Assembly: GCF_900110035.1 (NCBI RefSeq)
Contig: NZ_FOCF01000001.1
Coordinates: 682,001-746,000 of the forward strand
Source of the DNA: Sphingomonas gellani
GTDB lineage: Bacteria; Pseudomonadota; Alphaproteobacteria; Sphingomonadales; Sphingomonadaceae
Reading direction: 5' to 3'
Length of the DNA: 64,000 nucleotides
Shown: positions 56,379-64,000 of the stretch, one piece after another
How the letters are laid out: every line of letters starts with the position of its first letter
Position numbering within the stretch: the first letter of the stretch is position 1
Notes under the pieces: generated by a model
Seen by the model: the letters and a program-made list of their open reading frames with translations, nothing else
Told to the model about the DNA's origin: nothing
Database searches by the model: none
Program-made: the position numbers and the translations under genes

Positions 56379-57947
56379 ATGGGCGACCCCTTCTACATCA
56401 CCACCGCCATCCACTATCCCAACGGCAAGCCGCATATCGGCCATGCCTATGAAATGGTCGCGGCGGACGCGATCGCGCGTTTCCAGCGCCAAGCCGGCCG
56501 CGATGTGTTGTTCCAGACCGGAACGGACGAACACGGCCTCAAGATGGCGCAGACGGCGCGTGCGCGGGGCGTGGAGACACGTGCCTTCGCGGACGAGATG
56601 TCACGTCATTTCCGTGTCATGGCCGATCGTCTTGATATCGGATATGACCGCTTCATCCGCACGGTGGAGGCCGACCATCATCGCGCAAGCCAAGCCATAT
56701 GGCCGGCGATGTCGGATAGCGGCGACCTGTATCTCGATCGCTACGAAGGTTGGTATTCCGTCCGCGATGAAGCCTTCTACGATGAGGCGGAGCTGGTCGC
56801 AGGTGAGAACGGCGAGAAGCTGTCCCCGCAGGGTACGCCCGTCGAATGGACGGCGGAGGAAACCTGGTTCTTTCGCCTGTCGCGCTATCAACAGCCGCTG
56901 CTCGACCTGTACGCCGCCCAACCGGACTTCATCCGCCCTGAGAGCCGCCGTAACGAGGTAATGCGGTTCGTCGAGGGCGGCCTGTCGGACCTGTCCGTGT
57001 CGCGCACCAGCTTTGACTGGGGCGTTCCGGTTCCGGGCAGCCCCGGTCACGTCATGTATGTGTGGGTCGACGCACTGACCAATTACCTGACCGGTACCGG
57101 ATATCCGGATCGCGACGCGGACAATGCGCGGTTCTGGCCGGCAGACCTGCATCTGATCGGCAAGGACATCGTCCGGTTCCATGCAGTCTACTGGCCAGCC
57201 TTTCTGATGTCGGCTGGTATTCCGCTGCCGAAGAGCGTGTTCGGCCATGGTTTTCTCCTCACGCGCGGCGGAGAAAAGATGTCCAAGTCGCTGGGCAACG
57301 TGGTCGATCCGATGGACCTGGCGGACAGTTTCGGCGTCGACGCACTTCGTTATTTCTTCCTACGTGAGGTCAGCTTCGGTCAGGACGGCAGCTATTCGCC
57401 AGAAGCGATCGTCGCGCGAGTGAATGCTGAGCTTGCCAATAGTTTCGGCAATCTCGCCCAACGCACGTTGGCCTTTATCGCGAAAAACCTCGACGGTGTC
57501 CTGCCATCGGTCGGAACGGCGGATGCAGCCGACGCCATGCTGATCGAGGAGGTTGTGGTTGCGTGCGCCGGCATGAAGTCCGCGTTCGAGGACCTCGCTC
57601 TCAGCCAAGGATTGGAGGCGTGGATGCGCGGGGTGTTCGCGTGCAATGCGTATATCGACGCTCAGGCCCCATGGGCGCTGCGCAAGAGCGATCCCGATCG
57701 CATGCACGCGGTGCTGCGAACCCTGATCCGCGCCATCCGGATGCTCGCCATCGCCATCGTACCGGTGGTGCCAGGATCGGCCGGCAAGTTGCTCGACCAG
57801 CTCAATATTCCCGAGAGTGAGCGGGATCATGCAGCGATCGACGATGACGGCTGGTATGAGCGTCTGGCAGGAAAGAACACCCGCCTTGCTCCGCCAACGC
57901 CCGTGTTTCCGCGCTTGGAGCTGCCGCGGGAAGCGGAGGACGCCTGA
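56379..57947 (+). CDS. metG: Methionyl-tRNA synthetase
   Basis: Class I synthetase for tRNA-Met, 522 residues. The HIGH motif is at 19-22 (YPNGKPHIGHAYEMV), followed by FQTGTDEHGLKM, the CP domain, WVDALTNYLTG, IGKDIVRFHAVYWPAFLMSA and the KMSKS loop at 300-304. The anticodon-binding helical domain forms the C-terminus. The long zinc-knuckle of the E. coli-type enzyme is reduced to the short class form, and there is no C-terminal tRNA-binding OB domain. It is coupled to tatD, which starts at the next base after the stop. Confidence 0.97.
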   Translation: MGDPFYITTAIHYPNGKPHIGHAYEMVAADAIARFQRQAGRDVLFQTGTDEHGLKMAQTARARGVETRAFADEMSRHFRVMADRLDIGYDRFIRTVEADHHRASQAIWPAMSDSGDLYLDRYEGWYSVRDEAFYDEAELVAGENGEKLSPQGTPVEWTAEETWFFRLSRYQQPLLDLYAAQPDFIRPESRRNEVMRFVEGGLSDLSVSRTSFDWGVPVPGSPGHVMYVWVDALTNYLTGTGYPDRDADNARFWPADLHLIGKDIVRFHAVYWPAFLMSAGIPLPKSVFGHGFLLTRGGEKMSKSLGNVVDPMDLADSFGVDALRYFFLREVSFGQDGSYSPEAIVARVNAELANSFGNLAQRTLAFIAKNLDGVLPSVGTADAADAMLIEEVVVACAGMKSAFEDLALSQGLEAWMRGVFACNAYIDAQAPWALRKSDPDRMHAVLRTLIRAIRMLAIAIVPVVPGSAGKLLDQLNIPESERDHAAIDDDGWYERLAGKNTRLAPPTPVFPRLELPREAEDA

Positions 57948-58727
57948 ATGCTGGCCGACAGCCATTGTCACCTCAACTACAAGGGCATGACAGAGGATCA
58001 GGCGGCAATCCTGACCCGCGCGCGGGAGCGCGGGGTGACCGCCATGCTGAACATCTCCACGCGCGAGAGCGAGTGGGATGATGTGGTGGCCACGGCCGAG
58101 CGGGAGCCGGATGTCTGGGCCAGCATCGGCATCCATCCGCACGAGGCGGACAAACATCCTGGCGTGGACGCAGCGACCCTGATCGAACGCAGTCGCCACC
58201 CACGCATAGTGGGCTTGGGTGAAACGGGGCTGGACTATTTCTACGACCATTCCGATCGGGATCGGCAGCGTGCGAGCTTTGTCGCTCATATCGCTGCGGC
58301 GCGCGAGACCGGCCTGCCGCTGATCGTCCACACGCGCGATGCCGAAGAGGATACGGCGGCAATTCTCGAAACGGAAATGAAGCAGGGGGCCGTCACCGGC
58401 GTGATCCACTGCTTCACCGGGACACGGGCCTTTGCCGGGCGCGCCATGTCGCTCGGCTTTTTCATCTCCATCTCTGGCATCGTGACATTCAAGAACGCGC
58501 GCGATCTGCAAGAAACGGCGGCCGTTCTTCCACTCGATCGCCTGTTAGTCGAAACCGATGCGCCTTTCCTCGCACCCGTGCCGCATCGCGGGAAGAGGGG
58601 GGAGCCGTCGTTCGTTGCCGACACCGCTGCGTTTCTGGCGCAGTTGCGTGGAGAAGATGTGTCCGTGCTTCAGGACCATACGGCGCGGAACTTCCATAGA
58701 TTGTTCAACAAAGCGGCCGCTGCGTGA
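57948..58727 (+). CDS. tatD: TatD family metal-dependent hydrolase
   Basis: Metal-dependent deoxyribonuclease-like hydrolase of the TatD family, 259 residues. The metal ligands are in LADSHCHLNY (His6, His8), IGETGLDYFY (Glu), PLIVHTRDAEED (His), GVIHCFTG (His) and LLVETDAPFL (Asp), all conserved. It overlaps metG and MBL-hydrolase genes by start/stop contact and is part of the holB-metG operon. TatD has been linked to DNA-end processing and quality control; the role here is by homology. Confidence 0.95.
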   Translation: MLADSHCHLNYKGMTEDQAAILTRARERGVTAMLNISTRESEWDDVVATAEREPDVWASIGIHPHEADKHPGVDAATLIERSRHPRIVGLGETGLDYFYDHSDRDRQRASFVAHIAAARETGLPLIVHTRDAEEDTAAILETEMKQGAVTGVIHCFTGTRAFAGRAMSLGFFISISGIVTFKNARDLQETAAVLPLDRLLVETDAPFLAPVPHRGKRGEPSFVADTAAFLAQLRGEDVSVLQDHTARNFHRLFNKAAAA

Positions 58728-59488
58728 AGCTGCGCATCCTTGGATGTGGGACGTCGTCGGGCGTGCCCAGGATCGGCAACGACTGGGGCGCATGCGACCC
58801 GACGGAGCCGCGCAACCGGCGCACCCGCGCATCAATATTGATCGAGCACGAGGGCACGCGCATCCTGGTCGATACCGGTCCTGACATGCGTGAACAGCTG
58901 CTGGCCGCAGACATCGCCACTGTGGACGCGATCATCTGGACGCACAGTCACGCCGATCACATCAACGGCATCGACGACGTGCGTCAGATCTTCCACGCCT
59001 TGGGGCGTCCCGTACCGGCCTATGCACGGCCCGACACGTTGGACATGCTTCACCGGCAGTTCGAATATGTCTTCAAGGGGAAGGGCGGCTACCCGCCCAC
59101 GATCGACGCGGCGTTATTGCCCGATCGGCTGGAAGTCGGCGGGGTCACCGTTCGCGTGGTGGAGCAGCCCCATGGTCACATCGTCTCTGCCGGCCTTCGA
59201 TTTGAGGCAGGTGGTTGCGCAATCGGCTATGCGACCGACTTTCATGATCTGACACCGCCGATGGCAGACTTGTATTCCGGCCTGGATGTCTGGGTCGTCG
59301 ACGCGTTGCGCGAAAAGCCGCATCCATCGCACCCGACGCTTTCCGCCGTTCTGGGCTGGGTGGAGACATTGCGCCCGAGCTGCGCGCTTCTCGTCCATAT
59401 GGACCAATCCATGGACTATAGACACTTGCGTGGCATACTTCCAACGAACGTTGCGCCAGGGTACGACGGAATGGAAGTCCAGCTGTGA
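58724..59488 (+). CDS. MBL-fold metal-dependent hydrolase (PhnP-like)
   Basis: Metallo-beta-lactamase-fold hydrolase, 254 residues, starting at GTG 58724 overlapping tatD. Metal motif His74-x-His76-x-Asp78-His79 (THSHADHING), further His ligand around PHGH, and the Asp in GYATDFHD. The N-terminal LRILGCGTSSGVPRIGNDWGACDP, with a cysteine after the GxSxGxP loop, is typical of the PhnP/RNase-Z-like group that acts on cyclic phosphodiesters. The order tatD-MBL hydrolase is conserved in many alphaproteobacteria; the substrate is not known. Confidence 0.9.
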   Translation: MKLRILGCGTSSGVPRIGNDWGACDPTEPRNRRTRASILIEHEGTRILVDTGPDMREQLLAADIATVDAIIWTHSHADHINGIDDVRQIFHALGRPVPAYARPDTLDMLHRQFEYVFKGKGGYPPTIDAALLPDRLEVGGVTVRVVEQPHGHIVSAGLRFEAGGCAIGYATDFHDLTPPMADLYSGLDVWVVDALREKPHPSHPTLSAVLGWVETLRPSCALLVHMDQSMDYRHLRGILPTNVAPGYDGMEVQL

Positions 59489-60084
59489 CGCAAACGGGTC
59501 AGGTCATGTGGCTTGGCATCCTCATATTGCTACCACTGTCAGCTCTTCTCGCCAGGCGGGTGCCGATCTTGCGCATCGTCGTGAACCTCGCAGCCTGGGG
59601 TGCGATCCTGCTCGTCGGAACGATCGTATGGTCACAGCGCGACACGCTTTCGCCGGTGTTGTCGCGGGCCGCTCGCATTCTCAAGCTGGACAATCAAAGT
59701 GTGGTCGGCACGCGAACTCACATCCGCATGAGCAGCGACGGTCATTTCTGGGCCGAAGTGCGCATCGACCATGTTCAACGCCGCATGCTCGTGGACAGCG
59801 GCGCCACCGTTACGGCACTGTCCGTTCAGACGGCGCGGGCGTTGAGCCTGGATCAGCGCAGGTCGGTCATTCCCGTCATGATCAGGACGGCGAACGGGAT
59901 CGTGAAAGCCGATACGGCAGAGGTCCCGCGACTTCAGCTTGGCAGCATCATTGTCCGCAAGCTGCCGGTGGTCGTTTCACCCGCATTCGGCGACACGGAC
60001 GTGCTAGGCATGAACTTCCTGTCGCAATTGCAGAGCTGGCGGGTTGAGGGAGACGTCTTGATCCTCGTCCCGCACGCTCAATGA
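59485..60084 (+). CDS. Membrane-anchored retropepsin-like aspartic protease
   Basis: A 199-residue protein with two N-terminal transmembrane segments (LGILILLPLSALLARRV and ILRIVVNLAAWGAILLVGTIVW). A retropepsin-like domain follows, with the catalytic motif Asp104-Ser105-Gly106 in MLVDSGATVTALS and the following TANGIVKADTAEVPRLQLGSI and DVLGMNFLSQL (second conserved region). This is the TIGR02281-type clan AA protease; it should act as a dimer in the periplasm. Starts at GTG 59485 overlapping the MBL gene. No substrate is known. Confidence 0.85.
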   Translation: MTQTGQVMWLGILILLPLSALLARRVPILRIVVNLAAWGAILLVGTIVWSQRDTLSPVLSRAARILKLDNQSVVGTRTHIRMSSDGHFWAEVRIDHVQRRMLVDSGATVTALSVQTARALSLDQRRSVIPVMIRTANGIVKADTAEVPRLQLGSIIVRKLPVVVSPAFGDTDVLGMNFLSQLQSWRVEGDVLILVPHAQ

Positions 60085-60135
60085 GTTTCACATAATGCTG
60101 ATTATCGTATTGGCTATTTTGCTGAGGTATGTGGC

Positions 60136-60894
60136 GTGATCGATCGACTGACCGACATCATGATCCGGTTGCGCGGACCGGATGGCTGTGCGTGGGACCG
60201 TGCGCAGGACTGGTCCTCGATCGCACCTTACACGATCGAGGAGGCTTACGAGGTTGCCGATGCGATCGCGCGCGATAACCCCGACGACCTGAAGGAGGAA
60301 CTCGGCGACCTCCTCCTGCAAGTGGTGTTCCACAGCCGGATCGCGGAGGAACGTGGCGCCTTCGATATGGCCGCCGTGATCGGTGCCATTTGCGACAAGC
60401 TCGAACATCGGCATCCGCACATCTTTGGTACCGCTGACGCGCCTGTATCTTGGGAAGCGATCAAGGCCGAGGAACGGGGTCAGCGCGGCGACCCAAGCGC
60501 GCTGGCTGGTGTGGCTCTTGGCCTTCCGGAACTGTTGCGGGCGGAAAAGCTGCAAAAGCGTGCTGCGCGTACCGGCTTCGACTGGCCCGATCCCGACGGC
60601 GCGCGCGACAAGATCCTTGAGGAACTATCGGAGGTTCAGGAAGCCGATGTGCAGGATCGGGAGGATGAGATCGGCGACCTGTTGTTCTCGGTGGTCAACT
60701 ACGCCCGACATTTGGGCGTGGACGCGGAAGCAGCGCTGCGCCGGGCCAACGGCAAGTTCGAGCGTCGCTTTCGCCACATGGAGACGGCGGCGGCCGGCGG
60801 GTTCGCCTCGCTCGATCTGGACAACAAAGAACTGCTCTGGAAGGCGGCTAAGCTTTACGAGAGCAAGGGCGCTGCGCCCGACGATCAACCCTGA
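60136..60894 (+). CDS. mazG: Nucleoside triphosphate pyrophosphohydrolase MazG
   Basis: House-cleaning NTP pyrophosphohydrolase, 252 residues, two tandem MazG domains. The first has the LRGPDGCAWDRAQ start and metal ligands Glu35/36, Glu39, Glu54/55 and Asp58 (EEAYE...EELGD). The second domain (from about residue 140) contains ILEELSEVQEADVQDREDEIGDLLFSVVNYARHLGV. GTG 60136 is the first in-frame start. It converges on hflX with a 10-bp overlap of the 3' ends. It closes the holB-to-mazG run. Confidence 0.96.
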   Translation: MIDRLTDIMIRLRGPDGCAWDRAQDWSSIAPYTIEEAYEVADAIARDNPDDLKEELGDLLLQVVFHSRIAEERGAFDMAAVIGAICDKLEHRHPHIFGTADAPVSWEAIKAEERGQRGDPSALAGVALGLPELLRAEKLQKRAARTGFDWPDPDGARDKILEELSEVQEADVQDREDEIGDLLFSVVNYARHLGVDAEAALRRANGKFERRFRHMETAAAGGFASLDLDNKELLWKAAKLYESKGAAPDDQP

Positions 60895-62177
60895 CGCGTC
60901 AGGAACCTCTCGTAATCACGCGGTGCGAGACGAACCTCGATGACCACTTCGTCCTCTGTCGTAGTGCTTCCGATCACGTCGCCATGCGCGTGGAGCCACG
61001 CCTGCGCTGCGCCGTCGGCTATCGCGAGAGGTACGACGTAGCGGCGGTGCCCGCTGGTCAGCCGGTCGGCTACAGCGGATCGTAGCTGGTCGAGGCCCTC
61101 TCCTGTCATTGCAGAAATGGGCCAGATATCTTCCCGGATGGCGGCCTCCCCTTCTCTTTCGATGCGGGTTTCGGGATCGAGCAGATCGATCTTGTTCCAC
61201 GCCTCGATGTGGGGGGTGAGGTCCGATACACCGATCTCGGTCAACACCGCCTCGACGTCTTCGCGTTGAGCCTCGCTGTCCGGATGCGCGATGTCGCGGA
61301 CGTGGATCAACAGGTCGGCCGCCACGACCTCCTCCAGCGTCGCCTTGAACGCCGCAACGAGTTGGGTCGGCAGTTCGGACACAAAGCCGACGGTGTCGGA
61401 CAGGATCGCCTTGTCCAGTCCCGGCAACGATATCTGCCGCAAGGTGGGGTCCAGCGTCGCGAACAGCAGGTCTTCCGCCATGACGTCAGAGCCGGTCATG
61501 CGGTTGAAAAGGGTCGACTTTCCGGCATTGGTATAGCCCACCAGCGCGATGACCGGCCAAGGCGCGCGCTGACGGCGATCACGATGCAGCCCACGGGTGC
61601 GGCTGACCTGATCCAGTTCCCTGCGCAGACGTGCCATCCGATCACGGATCAGGCGACGGTCTGCCTCGATCTGTGTTTCGCCCGGGCCACCGAGAAAGCC
61701 GAAGCCGCCCCTTTGCCGTTCGAGATGAGTCCAACTTCTGACCAAGCGTCCGGCCTGATAATCCAGATGGGCAAGTTCCACCTGGAGCCGCCCCTCCGCA
61801 GTGGCCGCGCGTTCACCGAAAATCTCCAGGATCAACCCGGTGCGGTCGATTACCTTCGCCTCCAGCGCCGTCTCAAGGTTGCGCTGCTGAACGGGGGTCA
61901 GACTGGCGTCGAAAACGACCAATCCTGCCTCTTCCATGCGGACCTGTGCGGCCAGCTGCTCGACCTGGCCGCTTCCAATTAGGGTCGCAGGCCGAGGCTG
62001 TCGCACGCGAAGTGCGACCTTCTCGGCGACGACAAGCCCGATCGCGGCGGCGAGGCCAGCCGTTTCATCCAGTCTCGCCTCGGCATCGCGGCTCGCGCCG
62101 CCCATGTCGGGAAGGACGACGACTGCGCGGGCACCACGCGCGAACTCGCCCCGGTCACGTTCGAAGCCGGTGCTCAA
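60885..62177 (-). CDS. hflX: GTPase HflX
   Basis: Ribosome-associated GTPase that rescues and splits stalled ribosomes under stress, 430 residues. It starts at TTG 62177, which overlaps the hfq stop codon as TTGA. The N-terminal HflX domain has [14 protein letters not shown] and [12 protein letters not shown]; the linker [18 protein letters not shown] follows, then the G domain with G1 [15 protein letters not shown]3 DTVGF and G4 NKID. The longer frame back to 62294 overlaps hfq and lacks homology, so it is rejected. The neighbouring hfq and ntrX match the standard alphaproteobacterial order. Confidence 0.95.
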   Translation of the reverse strand: MSTGFERDRGEFARGARAVVVLPDMGGASRDAEARLDETAGLAAAIGLVVAEKVALRVRQPRPATLIGSGQVEQLAAQVRMEEAGLVVFDASLTPVQQRNLETALEAKVIDRTGLILEIFGERAATAEGRLQVELAHLDYQAGRLVRSWTHLERQRGGFGFLGGPGETQIEADRRLIRDRMARLRRELDQVSRTRGLHRDRRQRAPWPVIALVGYTNAGKSTLFNRMTGSDVMAEDLLFATLDPTLRQISLPGLDKAILSDTVGFVSELPTQLVAAFKATLEEVVAADLLIHVRDIAHPDSEAQREDVEAVLTEIGVSDLTPHIEAWNKIDLLDPETRIEREGEAAIREDIWPISAMTGEGLDQLRSAVADRLTSGHRRYVVPLAIADGAAQAWLHAHGDVIGSTTTEDEVVIEVRLAPRDYERFLTRQG

Positions 62178-62665
62178 TCCTCGTCCGAACCGCTTGTTTC
62201 TTCGGCCAGATTCAGCGCATGCGCCGGCTGGATCGTAGACACGGCATGCTTGTAGACGAGCTGCACCAGCCCCTCGCGTTGCAGCAGCATGCAAAACAGG
62301 TCGAACCCGGCAATTGCGCCCTGCAGCATCACGCCATTGACCAGGAACATGGTGACGCTGTCACCCGAGCGCTTCACGGCGTTCAGGAAAATGTCCTGAA
62401 GCAGCGGCTGCTTGCGTGAGCCCTCTTGGCCACCCTCGACCATCCCGGTCAGGTCCATATGGCCCGTCGGCATGATGGTGGAGATCGCATGCTTGTAGAT
62501 CAGTTGCGACTGCCCATCGCGGCGCAGCAGCACCGAGAAATTGTCGAACCACGTCACGATGCCCTGCAACTTCACACCCTTGACCAGAAACATGGTCACA
62601 GGCGTCTTGGTACGGCGAAGGCTGTTGAGAAATAGGTCCTGCAGAGAACCCTGCTTTTCGGCCAT
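62174..62665 (-). CDS. hfq: Tandem-domain RNA chaperone Hfq
   Basis: Hfq binds small RNAs and poly(A)-rich mRNAs and promotes their pairing. This 163-residue protein holds two complete Hfq (Sm-like) domains. Domain 1 (about 7-68) has [23 protein letters not shown] and the Sm2 motif YKHAIST (57-63). Domain 2 (about 88-149) has [23 protein letters not shown] and YKHAVST (138-144). Key proximal-site residues are kept in both (Gln9/90, Asp10/91, Phe43/124, Lys58/139, His59/140). The rim arginine patch is R-R-T-K (17-20) in domain 1 but K-R-S-G (98-101) in domain 2, and Lys32 is Met113. The linker (about 75-87) is Gly/Glu-rich and the tail acidic. A ring of three such chains would be a pseudo-hexamer. 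Confidence 0.97.
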   Translation of the reverse strand: MAEKQGSLQDLFLNSLRRTKTPVTMFLVKGVKLQGIVTWFDNFSVLLRRDGQSQLIYKHAISTIMPTGHMDLTGMVEGGQEGSRKQPLLQDIFLNAVKRSGDSVTMFLVNGVMLQGAIAGFDLFCMLLQREGLVQLVYKHAVSTIQPAHALNLAEETSGSDED

Positions 62666-62812
62666 GGACTTTCAGTCCCCTTATCTTGGCGGAAGTCATG
62701 GCTCCGCGTCGTGCGCCGTTTCCCGGCGTCGGATGCCGGTCCGTTGACCGGCAAGGCGAATGTATGGTGCCCGGCCGCCCACGTCCATAGCAGCGGCCGA
62801 GACTTGCACGGT

Positions 62813-64000
62813 TCAGCTGTCGTCGCGCGAGTCTGTGATCCCCAGCAGCTTCAGCTTCCGATGCAATGCCGAACGCTCCATGCCGATGAAGCTGGCGGTG
62901 CGCGATATGTTGCCGGAGAAGCGACGGATCTGCACCCGCAAATACTCACGCTCGAACGACTCCCGCGCCTCACGCAGCGGAGCGCCCATGATCGCGCTAC
63001 CCCCGCCCCCCTCGCCTCCGTCGCCCCGCACTTCGGCGGGCAGAAGGTCGAGTTCGATGCAGCCGATCCGATCGCCCGGCGCCATGATGACCGTCCGCTC
63101 CACCACGTTGCGCAATTGCCGGACGTTGCCGGGCCAGTCGTAGGATTGCAACGCGACCATCGCGTCGGCGGCGACTTCCGGTGTCGGAACCCGGCGCTCG
63201 CCCGCATAATGCGCGACGAAATGCTGGATCAACGATGGGATGTCCTCGCGACGGTCCGCCAGGGGCGGCAGCGTCACCGGTACGACGTTCAGCCGGTAAT
63301 ACAGGTCCTCGCGGAACCGTCCCTCCGCGATGGCGGCCGTCAGGTCGCGCGCCGTTGCCGACACGACGCGGACGTCGACCTTGACCAGCCGAGTGCCACC
63401 GACGCGCGTAAAGCTTTGATCGGTCAGCACCCGCAGGATACGCGCCTGGGTTGCGACCGGCATATCCGCGATCTCGTCGAGGAACAGCGTGCCGCCATGC
63501 GCCTGTTCGAGCAGACCGGGCCGCACCAGATCGCCGCCCTCCTCCACACCGAACAGTTCCTCGTCGACACGCTCCGGCGTCATGCGCGCTGCGCTGACGA
63601 CGACGAACGGCGCGTCCGCACGCTGGCTCCAGCCATGCAGTAGGCGCGCGGCCACCTCCTTGCCGACCCCTGCCCCCCCCATGATCAGAACGCGGCTTCC
63701 GGTGCCTGCCACCCGCTTCAACGTCGCACGGATGCCGTTGATGGCAGTGGAACTGCCGGTCAGGTCGGTTTCACGACCAGCGAATGCACGCAAGGACGCA
63801 ACCTCACGCCGCAGACGCTCCGTCTCCGTGGCACGCGCGACCATGTGGAGAAGCCGCTCGGCCTCGAAAGGCTTCTCGATGAAGTCCGCTGCGCCCCGCC
63901 GGATCGCCGCTACCGCGGTGTCGATGTTGCCATGCCCCGATATGACCAGCACCGGGATCGACGGATCACGCCGCTTGATCTCGTCCAAGAGGTCGAGGCC
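62813..64000 (-). CDS. ntrX: NtrX-like response regulator of the NtrYX system (5'-truncated by window edge)
   Basis: Response regulator with receiver, AAA+ and Fis-type DNA-binding domains; only its last 395 residues are in the window and the frame stays open to base 64000. Visible are the end of the receiver (VLVISGHGNIDTAVAAIRRGAADFIEKPF with the conserved Lys), the AAA+ domain with a modified Walker A (GGAGVGKE), Walker B GTLFLDEIADM, REDLYYRLNVVPVTLPPL and WPGNVRQLRNVVER. The C-terminal helix-turn-helix is RRFSGNISRTASFIGMERSALHRKLKLLGI. The sigma-54-contact loop GAFTGA is absent: after EELFG the sequence is VEEGGDLVRPGLLEQ. Order ntrX-hfq-hflX is typical of alphaproteobacteria, so NtrX is preferred to NtrC. 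Confidence 0.92.
   Translation of the reverse strand, partial: GLDLLDEIKRRDPSIPVLVISGHGNIDTAVAAIRRGAADFIEKPFEAERLLHMVARATETERLRREVASLRAFAGRETDLTGSSTAINGIRATLKRVAGTGSRVLIMGGAGVGKEVAARLLHGWSQRADAPFVVVSAARMTPERVDEELFGVEEGGDLVRPGLLEQAHGGTLFLDEIADMPVATQARILRVLTDQSFTRVGGTRLVKVDVRVVSATARDLTAAIAEGRFREDLYYRLNVVPVTLPPLADRREDIPSLIQHFVAHYAGERRVPTPEVAADAMVALQSYDWPGNVRQLRNVVERTVIMAPGDRIGCIELDLLPAEVRGDGGEGGGGSAIMGAPLREARESFEREYLRVQIRRFSGNISRTASFIGMERSALHRKLKLLGITDSRDDS

Noticed and set aside
62178..62294. Longer N-terminus for HflX overlapping hfq
   Set aside because: The extra residues are the shifted frame of hfq and lack similarity to HflX; the TTGA overlap explains the start better.

Overview
The window is a dense, high-GC (about 65-68 %) stretch of housekeeping chromosome from an alphaproteobacterium, most probably a member of Sphingomonadales (Sphingomonas-like). 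This rests on several signs: the ntrX-hfq-hflX order; a popZ-type gene directly before valS; an alphaproteobacterial SOS box (GTTC-N7-GTTC) before recA; the isoaspartate-methyltransferase-like/tolC/popZ/valS block; an Hfq protein with two fused Sm domains; and an envelope operon in which skp runs straight into fabZ without lpxD or lpxA, as expected for sphingolipid-based rather than LPS-based outer membranes. I see no insertion sequences, prophage, CRISPR array or rRNA. Gene density is high, and many genes overlap by 1-4 nt with ATGA, GTGA or TTGA junctions.

Layout. 1-2.7 kb: 3' part of xerD, accA, two orphan Flp-type pilins and mutT. 2.7-5.1 kb (minus): lemA with two TPM-domain genes, and tRNA-Cys. 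5.2-10.8 kb: PIMT-like gene, tolC, popZ, valS. 10.9-12 kb: an Hsp20 gene with a likely ROSE RNA thermometer, then a structured non-coding stretch. 12-18 kb: lolC, lolD, glutathione peroxidase, dnaE. 18-23.1 kb: small hypothetical protein, radical SAM protein, VOC protein, moaB, slt and an unusual uracil-DNA-glycosylase-like gene. 23.2-30 kb: ETF-ubiquinone oxidoreductase, TPR lipoprotein/exported protein, ispE, SOS-controlled recA, a methyltransferase and a GST. 30-40.7 kb: dicarboxylate-type symporter, M24 peptidase, alaS, Kef-type antiporter, NADP-isocitrate dehydrogenase, psd and pssA. 40.6-52.4 kb: rpsB-tsf, then the large pyrH-frr-uppS-cdsA-dxr-rseP-bamA-skp-fabZ operon and rpmE. 52.5-60.9 kb: PilZ protein, tRNA-Ser, lytic transglycosylase, dacA, then holB-metG-tatD-MBL hydrolase-retropepsin-mazG. 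60.9-64 kb (minus): hflX, tandem hfq and the 3' part of ntrX.

Functionally the window is dominated by envelope building (isoprenoid carrier, phospholipid headgroups, outer-membrane protein and lipoprotein export, peptidoglycan trimming), translation (three aminoacyl-tRNA synthetases, S2, L31, EF-Ts, RRF) and DNA replication/repair (dnaE, holB, recA, xerD, a UDG-like protein). The most interesting item is the hfq gene. It encodes two complete, diverged Hfq domains in one chain, so the Hfq ring in this organism should be an asymmetric pseudo-hexamer. Other points worth a look are the ROSE thermometer, the structured intergenic region before lolC, the absence of lpx genes from the bamA operon, an NtrX lacking GAFTGA, and a UDG-family protein lacking half of its expected Fe-S cysteines.
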